Shown here one piece after another: positions 17,001 to 23,825 of a stretch of 64,000 bases of DNA. Position numbers and translations under genes: made by a program. The DNA is from Meiothermus cerbereus DSM 11376. Lineage in GTDB: Bacteria > Deinococcota > Deinococci > Deinococcales > Thermaceae. The stretch spans positions 62,001 to 126,000 of the forward strand of contig NZ_KK211062.1 of the NCBI RefSeq assembly GCF_000620065.1, written 5' to 3'. A model generated the notes under the pieces. That model did no database searches and was not told the DNA's origin. It was given only the letters and a program-made list of their open reading frames with translations. The stretch's first letter is position 1. Every line of letters starts with the position of its first letter.

Positions 17001-19512
17001 GCCGATAATCCCCTGCCAGGGTCAGGCGGCCATTCTGAAAGAGCCCTGAATAGCTCAGGTTGGTGCCGCGACCTCTAAACTCGAGCCCCCCTTCCAGCTC
17101 CGGCAGCACCAGCCGCCCCTGGTAGGCCAGCCCGAACAGATCAGCCTGGCCAGAGAGCTGGCCCCTATAGCCGGCGTAGCCCAGGCTGCCCCTTACCGAC
17201 AGGTTGCGCCAGGCACCTTCGCCGTTCACGGTTCCATAGGGGGTACGCAGTTCCAGGCTGCCGCGCTCGAGGTTCCCCCTGGCCCGCACACTTCCAGGCT
17301 CCCGGTTTACCAGCAGCGGCAGCGTGCCCTCAAACGGAAAACCCGCCTTTAGCTCCACCCGTCCACCCGGCCAGCGGGCCTCGGTGCGGCTTACCTCCAG
17401 CGGCACCGAGGGCACCTCCACAAACCCCGCCAGCGGCAGGGTCAGGCGCCCTTTGAGGGCTGTGCTGGGCCAGACCGGGCCGGAAAGCTGGGCATAACCA
17501 CTGGCCGTCGCCCACAGGGTAGCCCCACGCCCCTCCAGGGTGCCCCCGAGCCAGGGGGTAGCGAAGCGTACCTGGCCCGAGTAGAGCGCACCCTTTAGAC
17601 CCAGGTTGGCTTCCAGGCGAACCTGTGGCCCCAGCTCGAGCGGCCCTTTGAGCAAGAGCCCGCTGGTTCCATCTGCGGTGATACTAAGGGTCTCGAGCCG
17701 GGCCTTGAGCCCGGTGCTGTCGGCGGTTCCACTGAGCGGCAGCACCCGCAGCGGGGTACGTACCTCGCCCTGGTAGCGGGTAGCCAGGTCGTAAAGCTCG
17801 CCCTTCACCGACACCCGCTCACTCTGCAGATCCCAGCCCCCCGAGAGCTTACCTTGTTCGTAGCGCACCTCCCCCGAAAGCTTAAAGGCCTCCAGGATTT
17901 GCAGGGGCAGCCCGCGCAGGCCCAGGGTGAACACCCCGTTGCGGTACACCCCGCTGGCCCAGCGGTTGCCCAGCCGCCAGGTGGGGCCATCCTGCTCTAC
18001 CGCAATGGGAAAGCGGGCGTAGGGGGAGTCATAGTCCAGGTCGCCGCTAAAGCGCCCCGCCTTCAAGCGGGCCTGGCCGCCAAGCTGGCCCACCAGCAGC
18101 TCGAGGCCGGAAAGCCGCATCTGCAGGTCGTCCCAGGTTCCGCTTAGATCCAGCGCCCCCAGGCGGCCCTGAACCATAGCCCCCTGGCCCTGTAAGTTGC
18201 CCGATAGGCTAAAAGGCCTGGTCAAAGGCAGGCCGACGTTTTCTGACCGCACCCCAAGGCTCCAGCGCGGCCCGGTGCTGGAAAAGCGAACCGCGGCCTC
18301 CCCCAGTAGGGGCCGGGGCCAGACCAGGGTACCCTCGGCCTGAGTATTGGGGCCTTTGCCCACCAGGCGCAGGTTGCTCTGAAACGAGTCGCGCAGGCGC
18401 ACCATGTACTCGTCGGTGTTTCGCAGGGACAGCGTAGCCTGAAAGGTGCGGTCGAACAAAGCCCCGTCCACCACGGTATCGAGCCGAAACTTTTTGTCGA
18501 AGGCCAGCGTCCCCTCATAGGTTAGGGGTTCGCCCAGCAAGCGGCCCTCGCCACTGTAGCGCCCGCTCAAGATCAGGTTCTGCCAGCCCCGGCCCTCGAG
18601 CACCAGCGGCCCACCCCCGCTCACCGGCAGGCGCAGGCCAAAGTTCTGCGCCAGGGCGGGCAGGGTGGGGTTGCCCTCGACCCGGAAGCGGTACTCCTGG
18701 TTGGGCAGATCCACCGTAGCCGAGCCCTTGAGGGGGCCATCCAGGCCCTGCCCGACCAGGTTGGCGGTTACGGCCTCCCCGTCGAAGTCCACCGCGCCGA
18801 AAATGTCGGTAAGGGTAAAGCCCACAATTCTGACGGTGGCGTTTTTGATCTGGTTTTTGCCCTGGATACCGTTCTTCACCCTGGGCCCGATGATCCAGGA
18901 GCCCAAAAGCTCGCCCGACTCAAAGCCATCAAACCAGTAGCGGGCCGCCCGCAGCTCGCCCCTGGCCTCGATCTGCCAGGCCTCAAACTCGCGCCCGGTG
19001 CGCTGAACCGTAGCCCAGAGCCTCCCATCGGGAAGCGCTAGCGCAACCTGATAGGGGTCACGGCCCCGCACGGTAGCCCGCAGGGTGGGCAGGAAAAACT
19101 TCTGGCTCTGTTCAATCTGGACACTCACGCGGTTTAGCGCCAGCTCGTCCACCCGCAACTGAATGGGGGTAGGAGCAGCAGGTTGCCGCCGCTCCGGGAT
19201 GATGCCATCCCAGCTCAAAAAAACATCGCCCTCTTCGGCGATAATCCGCAGCGGTAGCTCGCGGCGTAGCAAGCTCAGCAGGTTATAGCCGATACGCAAG
19301 CGCTGAACCTCGAGCCGCACCCCATTGCCTTGCAGTTCAACCCTCCGCAGCTCGAGGCCCCCCAGCAGGTAGCCCCCCACCCCCTGCCATTGTCCGGTAA
19401 AGCCGGCAGCCTTAAGCCCTTCTCGCAGGGCATAGTCAATCAGCGGGGGAAATGCTGGGAGCCCCACCAAAAGGAGGAGCAGAATTGCTGGAACCCAGCG
19501 CCAAAACCGCAC
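11080..19512 (-). CDS. tamB: TamB-type inter-membrane bridge protein (DUF490), 2810 residues
   Basis: One N-terminal membrane anchor (WVPAILLLLLVGLPAFPPLI, near residues 6-25) is followed by about 2750 residues of short repeated beta-strand units rich in Leu/Gly/Arg (patterns such as 'GxLxLxGxWxxLxAxG'). This is the hydrophobic-groove beta-helix of the AsmA/TamB family. The last 350 residues form the conserved TamB (DUF490) domain and end in an aromatic residue. Family members span the periplasm and are linked to phospholipid transport and outer-membrane protein assembly together with an Omp85 partner, here bamA directly downstream. E. coli TamB is about 1260 residues, so this is more than twice as long. 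The start is GTG, with TAGACT at 19519-19524 ending 6 nt upstream. Confidence 0.9.
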   Translation of the reverse strand: MRFWRWVPAILLLLLVGLPAFPPLIDYALREGLKAAGFTGQWQGVGGYLLGGLELRRVELQGNGVRLEVQRLRIGYNLLSLLRRELPLRIIAEEGDVFLSWDGIIPERRQPAAPTPIQLRVDELALNRVSVQIEQSQKFFLPTLRATVRGRDPYQVALALPDGRLWATVQRTGREFEAWQIEARGELRAARYWFDGFESGELLGSWIIGPRVKNGIQGKNQIKNATVRIVGFTLTDIFGAVDFDGEAVTANLVGQGLDGPLKGSATVDLPNQEYRFRVEGNPTLPALAQNFGLRLPVSGGGPLVLEGRGWQNLILSGRYSGEGRLLGEPLTYEGTLAFDKKFRLDTVVDGALFDRTFQATLSLRNTDEYMVRLRDSFQSNLRLVGKGPNTQAEGTLVWPRPLLGEAAVRFSSTGPRWSLGVRSENVGLPLTRPFSLSGNLQGQGAMVQGRLGALDLSGTWDDLQMRLSGLELLVGQLGGQARLKAGRFSGDLDYDSPYARFPIAVEQDGPTWRLGNRWASGVYRNGVFTLGLRGLPLQILEAFKLSGEVRYEQGKLSGGWDLQSERVSVKGELYDLATRYQGEVRTPLRVLPLSGTADSTGLKARLETLSITADGTSGLLLKGPLELGPQVRLEANLGLKGALYSGQVRFATPWLGGTLEGRGATLWATASGYAQLSGPVWPSTALKGRLTLPLAGFVEVPSVPLEVSRTEARWPGGRVELKAGFPFEGTLPLLVNREPGSVRARGNLERGSLELRTPYGTVNGEGAWRNLSVRGSLGYAGYRGQLSGQADLFGLAYQGRLVLPELEGGLEFRGRGTNLSYSGLFQNGRLTLAGDYRLVAGRPLEGLRLRAIATGYDLSRWGVPGSLKGSWSERGGRLSLETSYGQAQMSGTGLLGPVSLAAQSPYGTVRGQLSSEAVALWGSLRLPYLSGSLEVSGPWNNLEARGQGRYNLPYLEAQNWQLSADVLTQSWKLEGPLELEGKGLSYAGRVNWSYQLLERKGVLQGSLEGKALAVQGSLRTTYAGLPLSATLEAEGADLSRLRASLTLPEGRVQLVRQQAIFDLETAHLARIWGADVEGRLNGRLDLSGLLSSGLVPDGEATGLLYVYGQQLELGYKNRSLSAFFPDYQAGAVLELEPGRDPRVIGTGDLEGLLHVGEKLEGRLSYRVPGLDLEAQIAGSRLRPEFWLEAQSQAFRVQAQGSYALQQNRGLAQLQLTSAYAQASLELSNVGSRYQASGQLTSLQYLKQSGPLRLSGEGARWTLAWAAPMRVEAQGQAASLDSLRLAGQGSLELSERRYGLSGNLALAGETFSGQMQARGEQIALELRGEGASLVARGTAYEADVEARTNRRGELGGQVAYTRTLGASTLRARGSLGGSLFRPELLGEGSLVGRGAEVALRFGYGVASPWDEAPASRQNGQPSGFLHALWAQAEGAGLSARLAQGVLKLSMDSDLEPFVGLPLRLQTQGEGPWESLQLPLVVSGPNLEATGMAFPAQLQAQIQGRYEAQRFDLAYDRLLQLRLDGPYARGTARWVNNAPSGLLQLDLPLPGGRLVGQANLDAGQVKLNGREGWQGSLRAQLREGWSQPTRWQLEADLGGPIPGQATELKLQGRFELDASPLALRGNGQVQVPEWGAVQLNAQGNEIDLRGLAELAPLTGRLRLNPLQVNWSFVGALPRGLGQLEARGTYPGRWVSGKYQIAGQSANLEGQDTRLRVQAPGLEATLSPDQLEARLQDYNLSGLRLSGRVAGPWNGLKGSLDWEAFGRKGALQATWQQGQLQASLSGDVDGSLRYGEAWSGRLHFREGSLEFSGSGIPLVEGEVLGLGLRLRYPMLQVAPNREGLNSLMLVSTQARRLDDASKAAASRASSLLINLAERSASGELVLQNLEVRGQGPVLEAVYPFAGGRLVAGLDLQTLAVRLAAPELGTGVLQFKEGRLDGALNLSPYGLGVALEGMGEKASLRITHPETPWLPWKNGVLAGQIGLDGRWQLTYRDTEQKQLLEAQGRLLEAAVTAKGPWIEGQLKYPEAGNWQGRLRLDVLLEPLSSRLQLVLEGKQTLSASGTLKGDVGNLEVQGELARDGLWARAGFKDLALDEVPQIASRLPFLTGRASGSLEFSQGRLEFNLSSPGLRVKGDDLALTTRARGAFSNGLLQAEISFERTGQLNELRENGSLGFNRTTASIRLENGILSGEAVAASFPLHWLFSTWAGDLAGQAFWTGRTTFSYNTRNPWASKGIWVGEYLRFQGGGDTLVGTAALRFEQERLYIDQLGLTGKGTWTGSGYYGRRGSNLRLSLENTSFTPVLQVIPNLKALAPEGGGTLRLASNGESFDLTLENFAFKLGPVRAETPRAVLRVGNTTSAEGRIKLTAPYPAEAQLSGEGDLSNFTVRARGSANLPLLSPNEPFDLSFNYPAYTVDARLQKQDARLYGTLFPQLILTLQGQVPVSYPQYFLLEGLLETNLILRYQRGSYIVQGAANVMRARLGFPEGQRELTIGAPPDPGTPRPANLVPVEFANIQLKADRGILIQESLAQGELAGEIFLNGDLANPFLSGEVVPLRGSFKLWDRDFTIRDRSPDERSYARFSPAAGILPDLQIVADTQVLDRGQDNRRIQINLTLKGEFVRQNGRIKVNLTPTFVARHNNEIARKNDGQPYSDAEIYALLLLGRSDLSALPADIAQTGLQAAVQNFIVGQLERELAKALGLDQVRVEIPALNGGTIEETRFTIGRYLSPELFFAYSVDLRGYQTVFAEYLRGDYRLRISTEVFPQPRPEISFGWTIRPLGADLTIDLATGIGDAFRSDGIKFGIGFTFRY

Positions 19513-19518
19513 ACCTTC

Positions 19519-19524
19519 AGTCTA
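19519..19524 (-). promoter_or_regulatory. -10 box (TAGACT) of tamB
   Basis: The hexamer ends 6 nt before the GTG start, the spacing of a leaderless transcript. It is the main argument for using GTG at 19512. Confidence 0.5.
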
Positions 19525-19659
19525 GCCCAGAACTCTGAGGGGAATCTAGGAAATGCCCATCGGGGGACAATCAAGTCTAGTTTTTGAGCGAAAGATTTTA
19601 GTCCAAGTCCAAAACCAACCAGTCTTTAGCAAAAGTTTGACTCGTTGTAGATTGAGGAC

Positions 19660-19926
19660 GTGCTGCGTATTACGGTATTGGTCAGTGGACATGTGCAAGG
19701 GGTGGGCTACCGCTACTTCACCCGCAAGAAAGCCTTTGAGCTGGGGCTATCGGGTTACGCCGAAAACCTTCCCGATGGGCGGGTGGAGGTGGTGGCCGAG
19801 GGCGAAAGAGCCGACCTCGAGCACCTGATTCATCATTTGCGTCAGGGGCCCAGGGGGGCTAAGGTAGAGCACCTGGACGTGCAGTGGAGCGAGGCCACCG
19901 GCCTCAAGGGGTTTCAGACCTACTAA
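19660..19926 (+). CDS. acyP: acylphosphatase
   Basis: An 88-residue cytosolic enzyme that hydrolyses carboxyl-phosphate bonds such as acetyl phosphate. The phosphate-binding loop [12 protein letters not shown] contains the catalytic Arg, and the catalytic Asn is in [13 protein letters not shown], both in the positions typical of the family. The length is also typical. The start is a GTG with GAGG a few bases upstream. It is transcribed divergently from tamB. The last base of its TAA stop codon is the first base of a MITE-like element (19926-20052), so that insertion supplies the 3' untranslated region. Confidence 0.95.
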   Translation: MLRITVLVSGHVQGVGYRYFTRKKAFELGLSGYAENLPDGRVEVVAEGERADLEHLIHHLRQGPRGAKVEHLDVQWSEATGLKGFQTY

Positions 19927-20052
19927 TACCAGATTCGGTTAGTTCGTCACCGTTCGGTGACGAACTAACCCGACCGAAGGGAGTGCTCTAGGATTCAAAA
20001 AGATAGCCCCTTGATGTTTTTTGTTTGAAGAGTATCTTTTTGAATCCGGTAT
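19926..20052. mobile_element. MITE-like element, copy 2 (127 bp)
   Basis: It has the same architecture as the element at 1303-1460: ends ATACCAGATTC and GAATCCGGTAT, a perfect 16-bp palindrome arm pair (19937-19952 with 19955-19970), and the inner 15-bp pair GGATTCAAAAAGATA (19991-20005) with its complement at 20033-20047. The palindrome centre is TT here and AA in copy 1. This copy lacks the roughly 30-bp central segment of copy 1. Confidence 0.8.
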
Positions 20053-20170
20053 AAGTCCATAGTTGAAATGCAAGATGCTGTTCCGAAAGATCGCTTTAGG
20101 AATTGCGCCAGGTACGCATAGAATCATTCCGCGGGGTTTTGCCAATCTACCCAGGCGCAACCCATCAGAA

Positions 20171-20222
20171 GTGTCTTCGATTTGTTTTTTTCTGGGGCCC
20201 CCGCCTGAAGCGCGGGTAGCAA
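20171..20222 (+). repeat. dispersed GC-rich repeat, copy B
   Basis: TCTTCGATTTG, a T run, then CTGGGGCCCCCGCCTGAAG and GCGGGTAGCAA. It matches copy A upstream of the core and copy C downstream of it. It lies between the MITE and the 3' end of hflX. Confidence 0.6.
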
Positions 20223-20290
20223 CAGCCCGAAAAACGATGGAGCTCCGACCTCTTCCTAACACAAATTCAGGCGGGGTTCATACCACTCCC

Positions 20291-21976
20291 TCAATCGGTA
20301 GAGGCGGCTACTGCCACCCTGGGTTCAGGAGAAACGTAAGCCCAGGCTGCCGGTCGCACCCCCTGGGCCAGCAGGGCTTCGGCCACCCACTGCTTGAGCT
20401 CGTGTAGGCCCAGCCCCTTCACCGCCGCAACGGGCAGGCCGCCCAGACGTTCTTTGAGAAACTCGAGGTCGTACCCATCGGCGGCATCGGCCTTGGAGAG
20501 CACCAGCACGCGCCGGGACTCAACGCCAAGCTCGGCCAGCAGGTCTTCGACTACCTCATAGCGTTCCAAAGCCCCTTCCTGTGAGGCGTCCAGCACGTGC
20601 AGCAGCACATCGGCATCGCGCAGCTCTTCCAGCGTCGAGCGGAAGGCCTCCACCAGGTCGCCTGGCATGTGGCGAATAAAGCCTACCGTATCGGTAAAGA
20701 GCACCTCACCTATGCCCGGCAAAAAACCCCGGCGGGTGAGCGGGCGCAGCGTAGCAAACAGTTTGTTCTCGCCCTCGTCGCCTTTTTTGGCCAGGGCGTG
20801 CATGAGGGTGGTCTTGCCCGCATTGGTGTAGCCCACCACCCCCACTATGGGCAGGCCCGATTTATCCCGCTGACGGCGGGTTTCCTGCCGGCGAGCGGCA
20901 ATTTCGCGCAGCTTGCGGGTAAGCTCGGCGATGCGGTCTTTCAGACGGCGGCGATCCACCTCGAGCTTGGTCTCGCCTGGCCCCCTGGTGCCGATACCGC
21001 CCCCCAGGCGCGATAATTCCTTGCCCTTGCCCACCAAGCGGGGCAGGAGGTATTTGAGCTGGGCCAGCTCGACCTGCACCTTGGCCTCGGGGGTGCGGGC
21101 ATGCTGGGCGAAGATGTCCAGAATCAGCTGGGTGCGGTCGAGAATTTTGAGTCCGGTAATGGTTTCAAGCTCGCGGGCCTGGGCTGCACTCAGATCGATG
21201 CCAAAGATCAGGGTGCCCGCGTTCTGGTGGTAGGCCTGGGAGACCAGCTCCTCCACCTTACCGCGCCCCACCGCATAGCGGGGATCCAGGCTGGGGCGGA
21301 AGACCAGCTCCTGGTGGGCCACCACCGCCCCGGCGGTGCGGGCCAGTTCGGCCAGTTCGGCCAGGTCCACCTCGGCCTGCACCCCCTCGCCCTGGTCTAC
21401 CCCCACCAACACCGCCCGCTCCCCCGAGCCATCCCGCAGGTCGAGGCCACGGGCCTGACGCGATAGCTCTTCTTCTAAGGCCGCTACGGCCACAGCCAGG
21501 TCCCACTCGAGGTACTCGTAGTAAGGCCTGGCGGGGAAGATCTGCCAGTCTTCTTCGTCGGCTTTGGGGGGTGATAGCTGGGCTAAGTGCAGCTTGCCGG
21601 GATGGCCCTGCTCCACCTCGAGGGCCCCCATTGCGTCCAGGCGGTGCAAAAAAAGCATCGAGAGGTCGGGCCGGGAAAGCCCCCCCTGGCCCAGATGGGT
21701 GTGCAAAACGCGATACCCCGACAAGCGGGTTTCCACCAGGGCCGACTCGGGCACGGGCAGTTCCTTGGCATCCCCTACCGCCACTCGAACGACCCGCCCT
21801 CCTCTATCGAAAAGCAGGCTTATAGGTTTTCCCAGCTCCCCGGACAAAGCCGCCAGGGTGCGGGCGAGTTCGGTAGTGAGCAGGCGGTTGGCTCCCACAC
21901 GGCGGTTGTACAGGTTAGCCAGGCGCTTCTTTTCGCTAGGCTTCAAACCGTTGGTGCGACCAAAGATTTTCTCCAC
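20291..21976 (-). CDS. hflX: ribosome-associated GTPase HflX
   Basis: HflX splits or rescues stalled ribosomes. The protein is 561 residues long. Residues about 185-370 are the HflX ATP-binding and helical linker domains, with GGIGTRGPGETKLE, the signature of the family. The G domain follows: G1 GYTNAGKTT (382-390), G3 DTVG and G4 SKAD. The N-terminal 185 residues have no counterpart in the 426-residue E. coli protein and form an extra domain. The start is GTG. Upstream there is a TATACT -10 box (22068-22073), a perfect palindrome directly after it, and a hairpin in the leader, so its expression may be regulated. It is transcribed divergently from the HAD hydrolase gene. Confidence 0.93.
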   Translation of the reverse strand: MEKIFGRTNGLKPSEKKRLANLYNRRVGANRLLTTELARTLAALSGELGKPISLLFDRGGRVVRVAVGDAKELPVPESALVETRLSGYRVLHTHLGQGGLSRPDLSMLFLHRLDAMGALEVEQGHPGKLHLAQLSPPKADEEDWQIFPARPYYEYLEWDLAVAVAALEEELSRQARGLDLRDGSGERAVLVGVDQGEGVQAEVDLAELAELARTAGAVVAHQELVFRPSLDPRYAVGRGKVEELVSQAYHQNAGTLIFGIDLSAAQARELETITGLKILDRTQLILDIFAQHARTPEAKVQVELAQLKYLLPRLVGKGKELSRLGGGIGTRGPGETKLEVDRRRLKDRIAELTRKLREIAARRQETRRQRDKSGLPIVGVVGYTNAGKTTLMHALAKKGDEGENKLFATLRPLTRRGFLPGIGEVLFTDTVGFIRHMPGDLVEAFRSTLEELRDADVLLHVLDASQEGALERYEVVEDLLAELGVESRRVLVLSKADAADGYDLEFLKERLGGLPVAAVKGLGLHELKQWVAEALLAQGVRPAAWAYVSPEPRVAVAASTD

Positions 21977-22008
21977 TAATCAATCACCTAAGCTGAGCAA
22001 AAACAAGC

Positions 22009-22073
22009 GCGCTCCATCCACCGTTATGGGCTTCAGGGAGCGCAGCTCGAGGTCTCAACTTGAGATCAGTATA
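22009..22073 (-). promoter_or_regulatory. hflX promoter, operator-like palindrome and leader hairpin
   Basis: On the minus strand a TATACT -10 box (22068-22073) is followed by the perfect palindrome TCTCAAcTTGAGA (22053-22065) at the expected transcription start. A 7-bp hairpin, GCGCTCC/GGAGCGC (22037-22043 with 22009-22015), lies further into the roughly 85-nt leader. The palindrome is well placed for a repressor. Confidence 0.45.
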
Positions 22074-22131
22074 GCACCTGCTTTGGGGAAAAAATGATAG
22101 AAATCATAAGACTGAACCAGGCCGCTTCAGG

Positions 22132-22137
22132 TAGGCT
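22132..22137 (+). promoter_or_regulatory. -10 box (TAGGCT) of the HAD gene
   Basis: A TANNNT hexamer ends 7 nt before the GTG at 22145, consistent with a leaderless message. Confidence 0.45.
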
Positions 22138-22144
22138 TTAGGGT

Positions 22145-22726
22145 GTGCTGAGGCTGAAAGCCGTATTCTTCGATCTGGATGACACCATCTTGAGGCCCCG
22201 GGCCTGCAATCCCTGGGCAGAGTTCAAGAAAAGCCACGGCCTAAAGCCCCATCTTCTAATCCTGGATGGCATTGCCCAGCGCCCATCGGAAGAGCAGGCC
22301 ACTCTGCATCGCCGCTTGTTGCAGTACGAGCAGGCGCTGGCAGCAAGTTCCGAGCTGCGCGAAGGAATGCCCGAGCTGCTGAGCCAGCTAAGCGCTTTGG
22401 GCCTGGCTACGGCCCTGCTAACCAACAACCACCGGGCCGCTACCGAGAAGGCATTACAAAAGCACGGGCTGGCATTTGATCTGGTTCTCACCCGCGAGGA
22501 TGCGCCCCCCAAACCCAGCCCAGCTTTGTTGCAGCATGCTTTAAAGTTTTTTGCCCTAAAGCCCCACCAGGCGCTTTTCATCGGGGACTCGGAAGGTGAC
22601 CTGCAAGCCGCACAGGCCATACAAATTCCGGTGTGGTTTCTGGCCACACCGCACAACTCGACACTAAAGCCCCGCTTCGAGTACCCTATAGAACTGTTGC
22701 AGGCACTGATGCAACATTGGGGGTAG
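22145..22726 (+). CDS. HAD-family hydrolase
   Basis: A 193-residue haloacid dehalogenase-like phosphatase. Motif I is FFDLDDT (nucleophile Asp and acid/base Asp), motif II is LLTNN, motif III Lys is in PPKPSP, and motif IV is GDSEGD. A helical cap is inserted between motifs I and II. This is the general subfamily that includes phosphoglycolate phosphatase and pyrophosphatase-like enzymes; the substrate cannot be read from the sequence. The GTG start is supported by the TAGGCT box 7 nt upstream. The YdcF-like gene begins 9 nt after the stop, so the two are probably cotranscribed. Confidence 0.85.
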   Translation: MLRLKAVFFDLDDTILRPRACNPWAEFKKSHGLKPHLLILDGIAQRPSEEQATLHRRLLQYEQALAASSELREGMPELLSQLSALGLATALLTNNHRAATEKALQKHGLAFDLVLTREDAPPKPSPALLQHALKFFALKPHQALFIGDSEGDLQAAQAIQIPVWFLATPHNSTLKPRFEYPIELLQALMQHWG

Positions 22727-22735
22727 AATTCAGCT

Positions 22736-23266
22736 ATGCGCTGGTGGTGGGTGTTGGTGCTTCTGGCTTTAGGACTGGTCTTTTTTAGCCCCAAAGCGGT
22801 CTCCAGTTCGTTACAAAAAGCCGACTGGATTGTGGTTTTAGGAGCAGCGCAATACAACGGTGAGCCTTCGGACATTTTCCGCAATAGGCTCGAGGCCGCT
22901 TTGCGTCTGTACCGCCAGGGGTACGCGCCGCGCATTGCCGTGACCGGGGGCCGCCGTCCCGGCGACCGCTACAGCGAAGGCGAAGTAGGTTGCCAGTATC
23001 TCCAGGCCAGAAAGGTGCCCCGTTCAGCCCTCTACTGTGAGCAGCAAAGCCGTCGCACCGTGGAAAACCTGACCAACATTGTGCCCATCATCGGCAAGTC
23101 CAGTGTCATTATCGTGACCGACGAGCCGCACCTGCCCAGAGCCCTCATCCTGGCCGAACAACTGGGCATCCGGGCCAGCGGTTTTGCGGTACGGGGAAAC
23201 TTTAAGGAATCGTACTGGCAGCGCGAAAGCTGGCTGGCTGTTCTGGCCCGGCTGGGGGTGCGTTAG
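22736..23266 (+). CDS. YdcF/SanA-like DUF218 protein, membrane-anchored
   Basis: A 176-residue protein with an N-terminal hydrophobic segment (WWWVLVLLALGLVFFS) that anchors it in the membrane, followed by a DUF218 domain: 'DWIVVLGAAQ' strand, RLEAALRLYRQG helix and 'IAVTGGRRPGD' with the family's conserved Glu (SEGE) after it. DUF218 proteins such as SanA and ElyC act in envelope integrity and peptidoglycan precursor metabolism in Enterobacteria, but the biochemical reaction is not settled. It follows the HAD gene by 9 nt. Its stop codon overlaps that of the convergent divIVA gene by 4 bp. Confidence 0.8.
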   Translation: MRWWWVLVLLALGLVFFSPKAVSSSLQKADWIVVLGAAQYNGEPSDIFRNRLEAALRLYRQGYAPRIAVTGGRRPGDRYSEGEVGCQYLQARKVPRSALYCEQQSRRTVENLTNIVPIIGKSSVIIVTDEPHLPRALILAEQLGIRASGFAVRGNFKESYWQRESWLAVLARLGVR

Positions 23267-23757
23267 CGTTTGAAGCGATCCAACGAAGACAGATAGCCCT
23301 CCAGTAGGGCGCGAAACTGGCCCACAAACAGGTCGCGCTCGTTGCGCACCTGTTCGATGTCGCTCTTGATTCGCTTCATCTGCTCGATGAGTTCCTGCAG
23401 CGCAGCCTGGCGCTCGGTCTCGGTCTCGCGCTTGATGAGTTCGGCCTCGCGCTCGGCCTGGGCCTTAATCTCGCGGGCGATGCGCTCGGCGGCCACCACC
23501 GCCCGCTTTAGCTCGGCCTCGCCCTCTTTGGATTTGGCTAGCTCGGCCTCGAGTTCACGAATGTGACTACGTAGGCGTTCATTTTCTTCAATCAGGGCGG
23601 TCTGCATATCGGCCACCCGACCCAGATACTCCCGTACCTCGGCCACCGCGTAGCCCCGCAAGCCCTGGCGAAACTCCTGGTAGCGGATGTCCAGTGGGGT
23701 TAGGTCGCTACGTTCACTACGCTCGATACGAAACTCACCGGTCATGCGCTCGTCCAC
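23263..23757 (-). CDS. divIVA: DivIVA-domain cell-division/polarity protein
   Basis: A 164-residue protein. The N-terminal DivIVA membrane-binding module is LTPLDIRYQEFRQGLRGYAV-AEVREYL, in which Phe and the RGY turn contact curved membrane. The rest is a long coiled coil rich in Glu, Arg and Lys. DivIVA proteins localise to septa and poles and organise growth. The GTG start at 23757 is supported by a TAGTCT box at 23764-23769 ending 6 nt upstream; ATG at 23745 is an alternative. It lies next to yggS, an arrangement recalling the ylmE-ylmH-divIVA cluster of Gram-positive bacteria, though the intervening genes are absent. Confidence 0.88.
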   Translation of the reverse strand: MDERMTGEFRIERSERSDLTPLDIRYQEFRQGLRGYAVAEVREYLGRVADMQTALIEENERLRSHIRELEAELAKSKEGEAELKRAVVAAERIAREIKAQAEREAELIKRETETERQAALQELIEQMKRIKSDIEQVRNERDLFVGQFRALLEGYLSSLDRFKR

Positions 23758-23763
23758 GGCCTT

Positions 23764-23769
23764 AGACTA
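23764..23769 (-). promoter_or_regulatory. -10 box (TAGTCT) of divIVA
   Basis: The TANNNT hexamer ends 6 nt before the GTG start, indicating a separate leaderless transcript for divIVA within the yggS-divIVA gap. Confidence 0.45.
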
Positions 23770-23825
23770 CTACAGCTTTTGCTCGGATATCGAGAACACC
23801 CCAGCACAATTCAAATAAGGCACAT

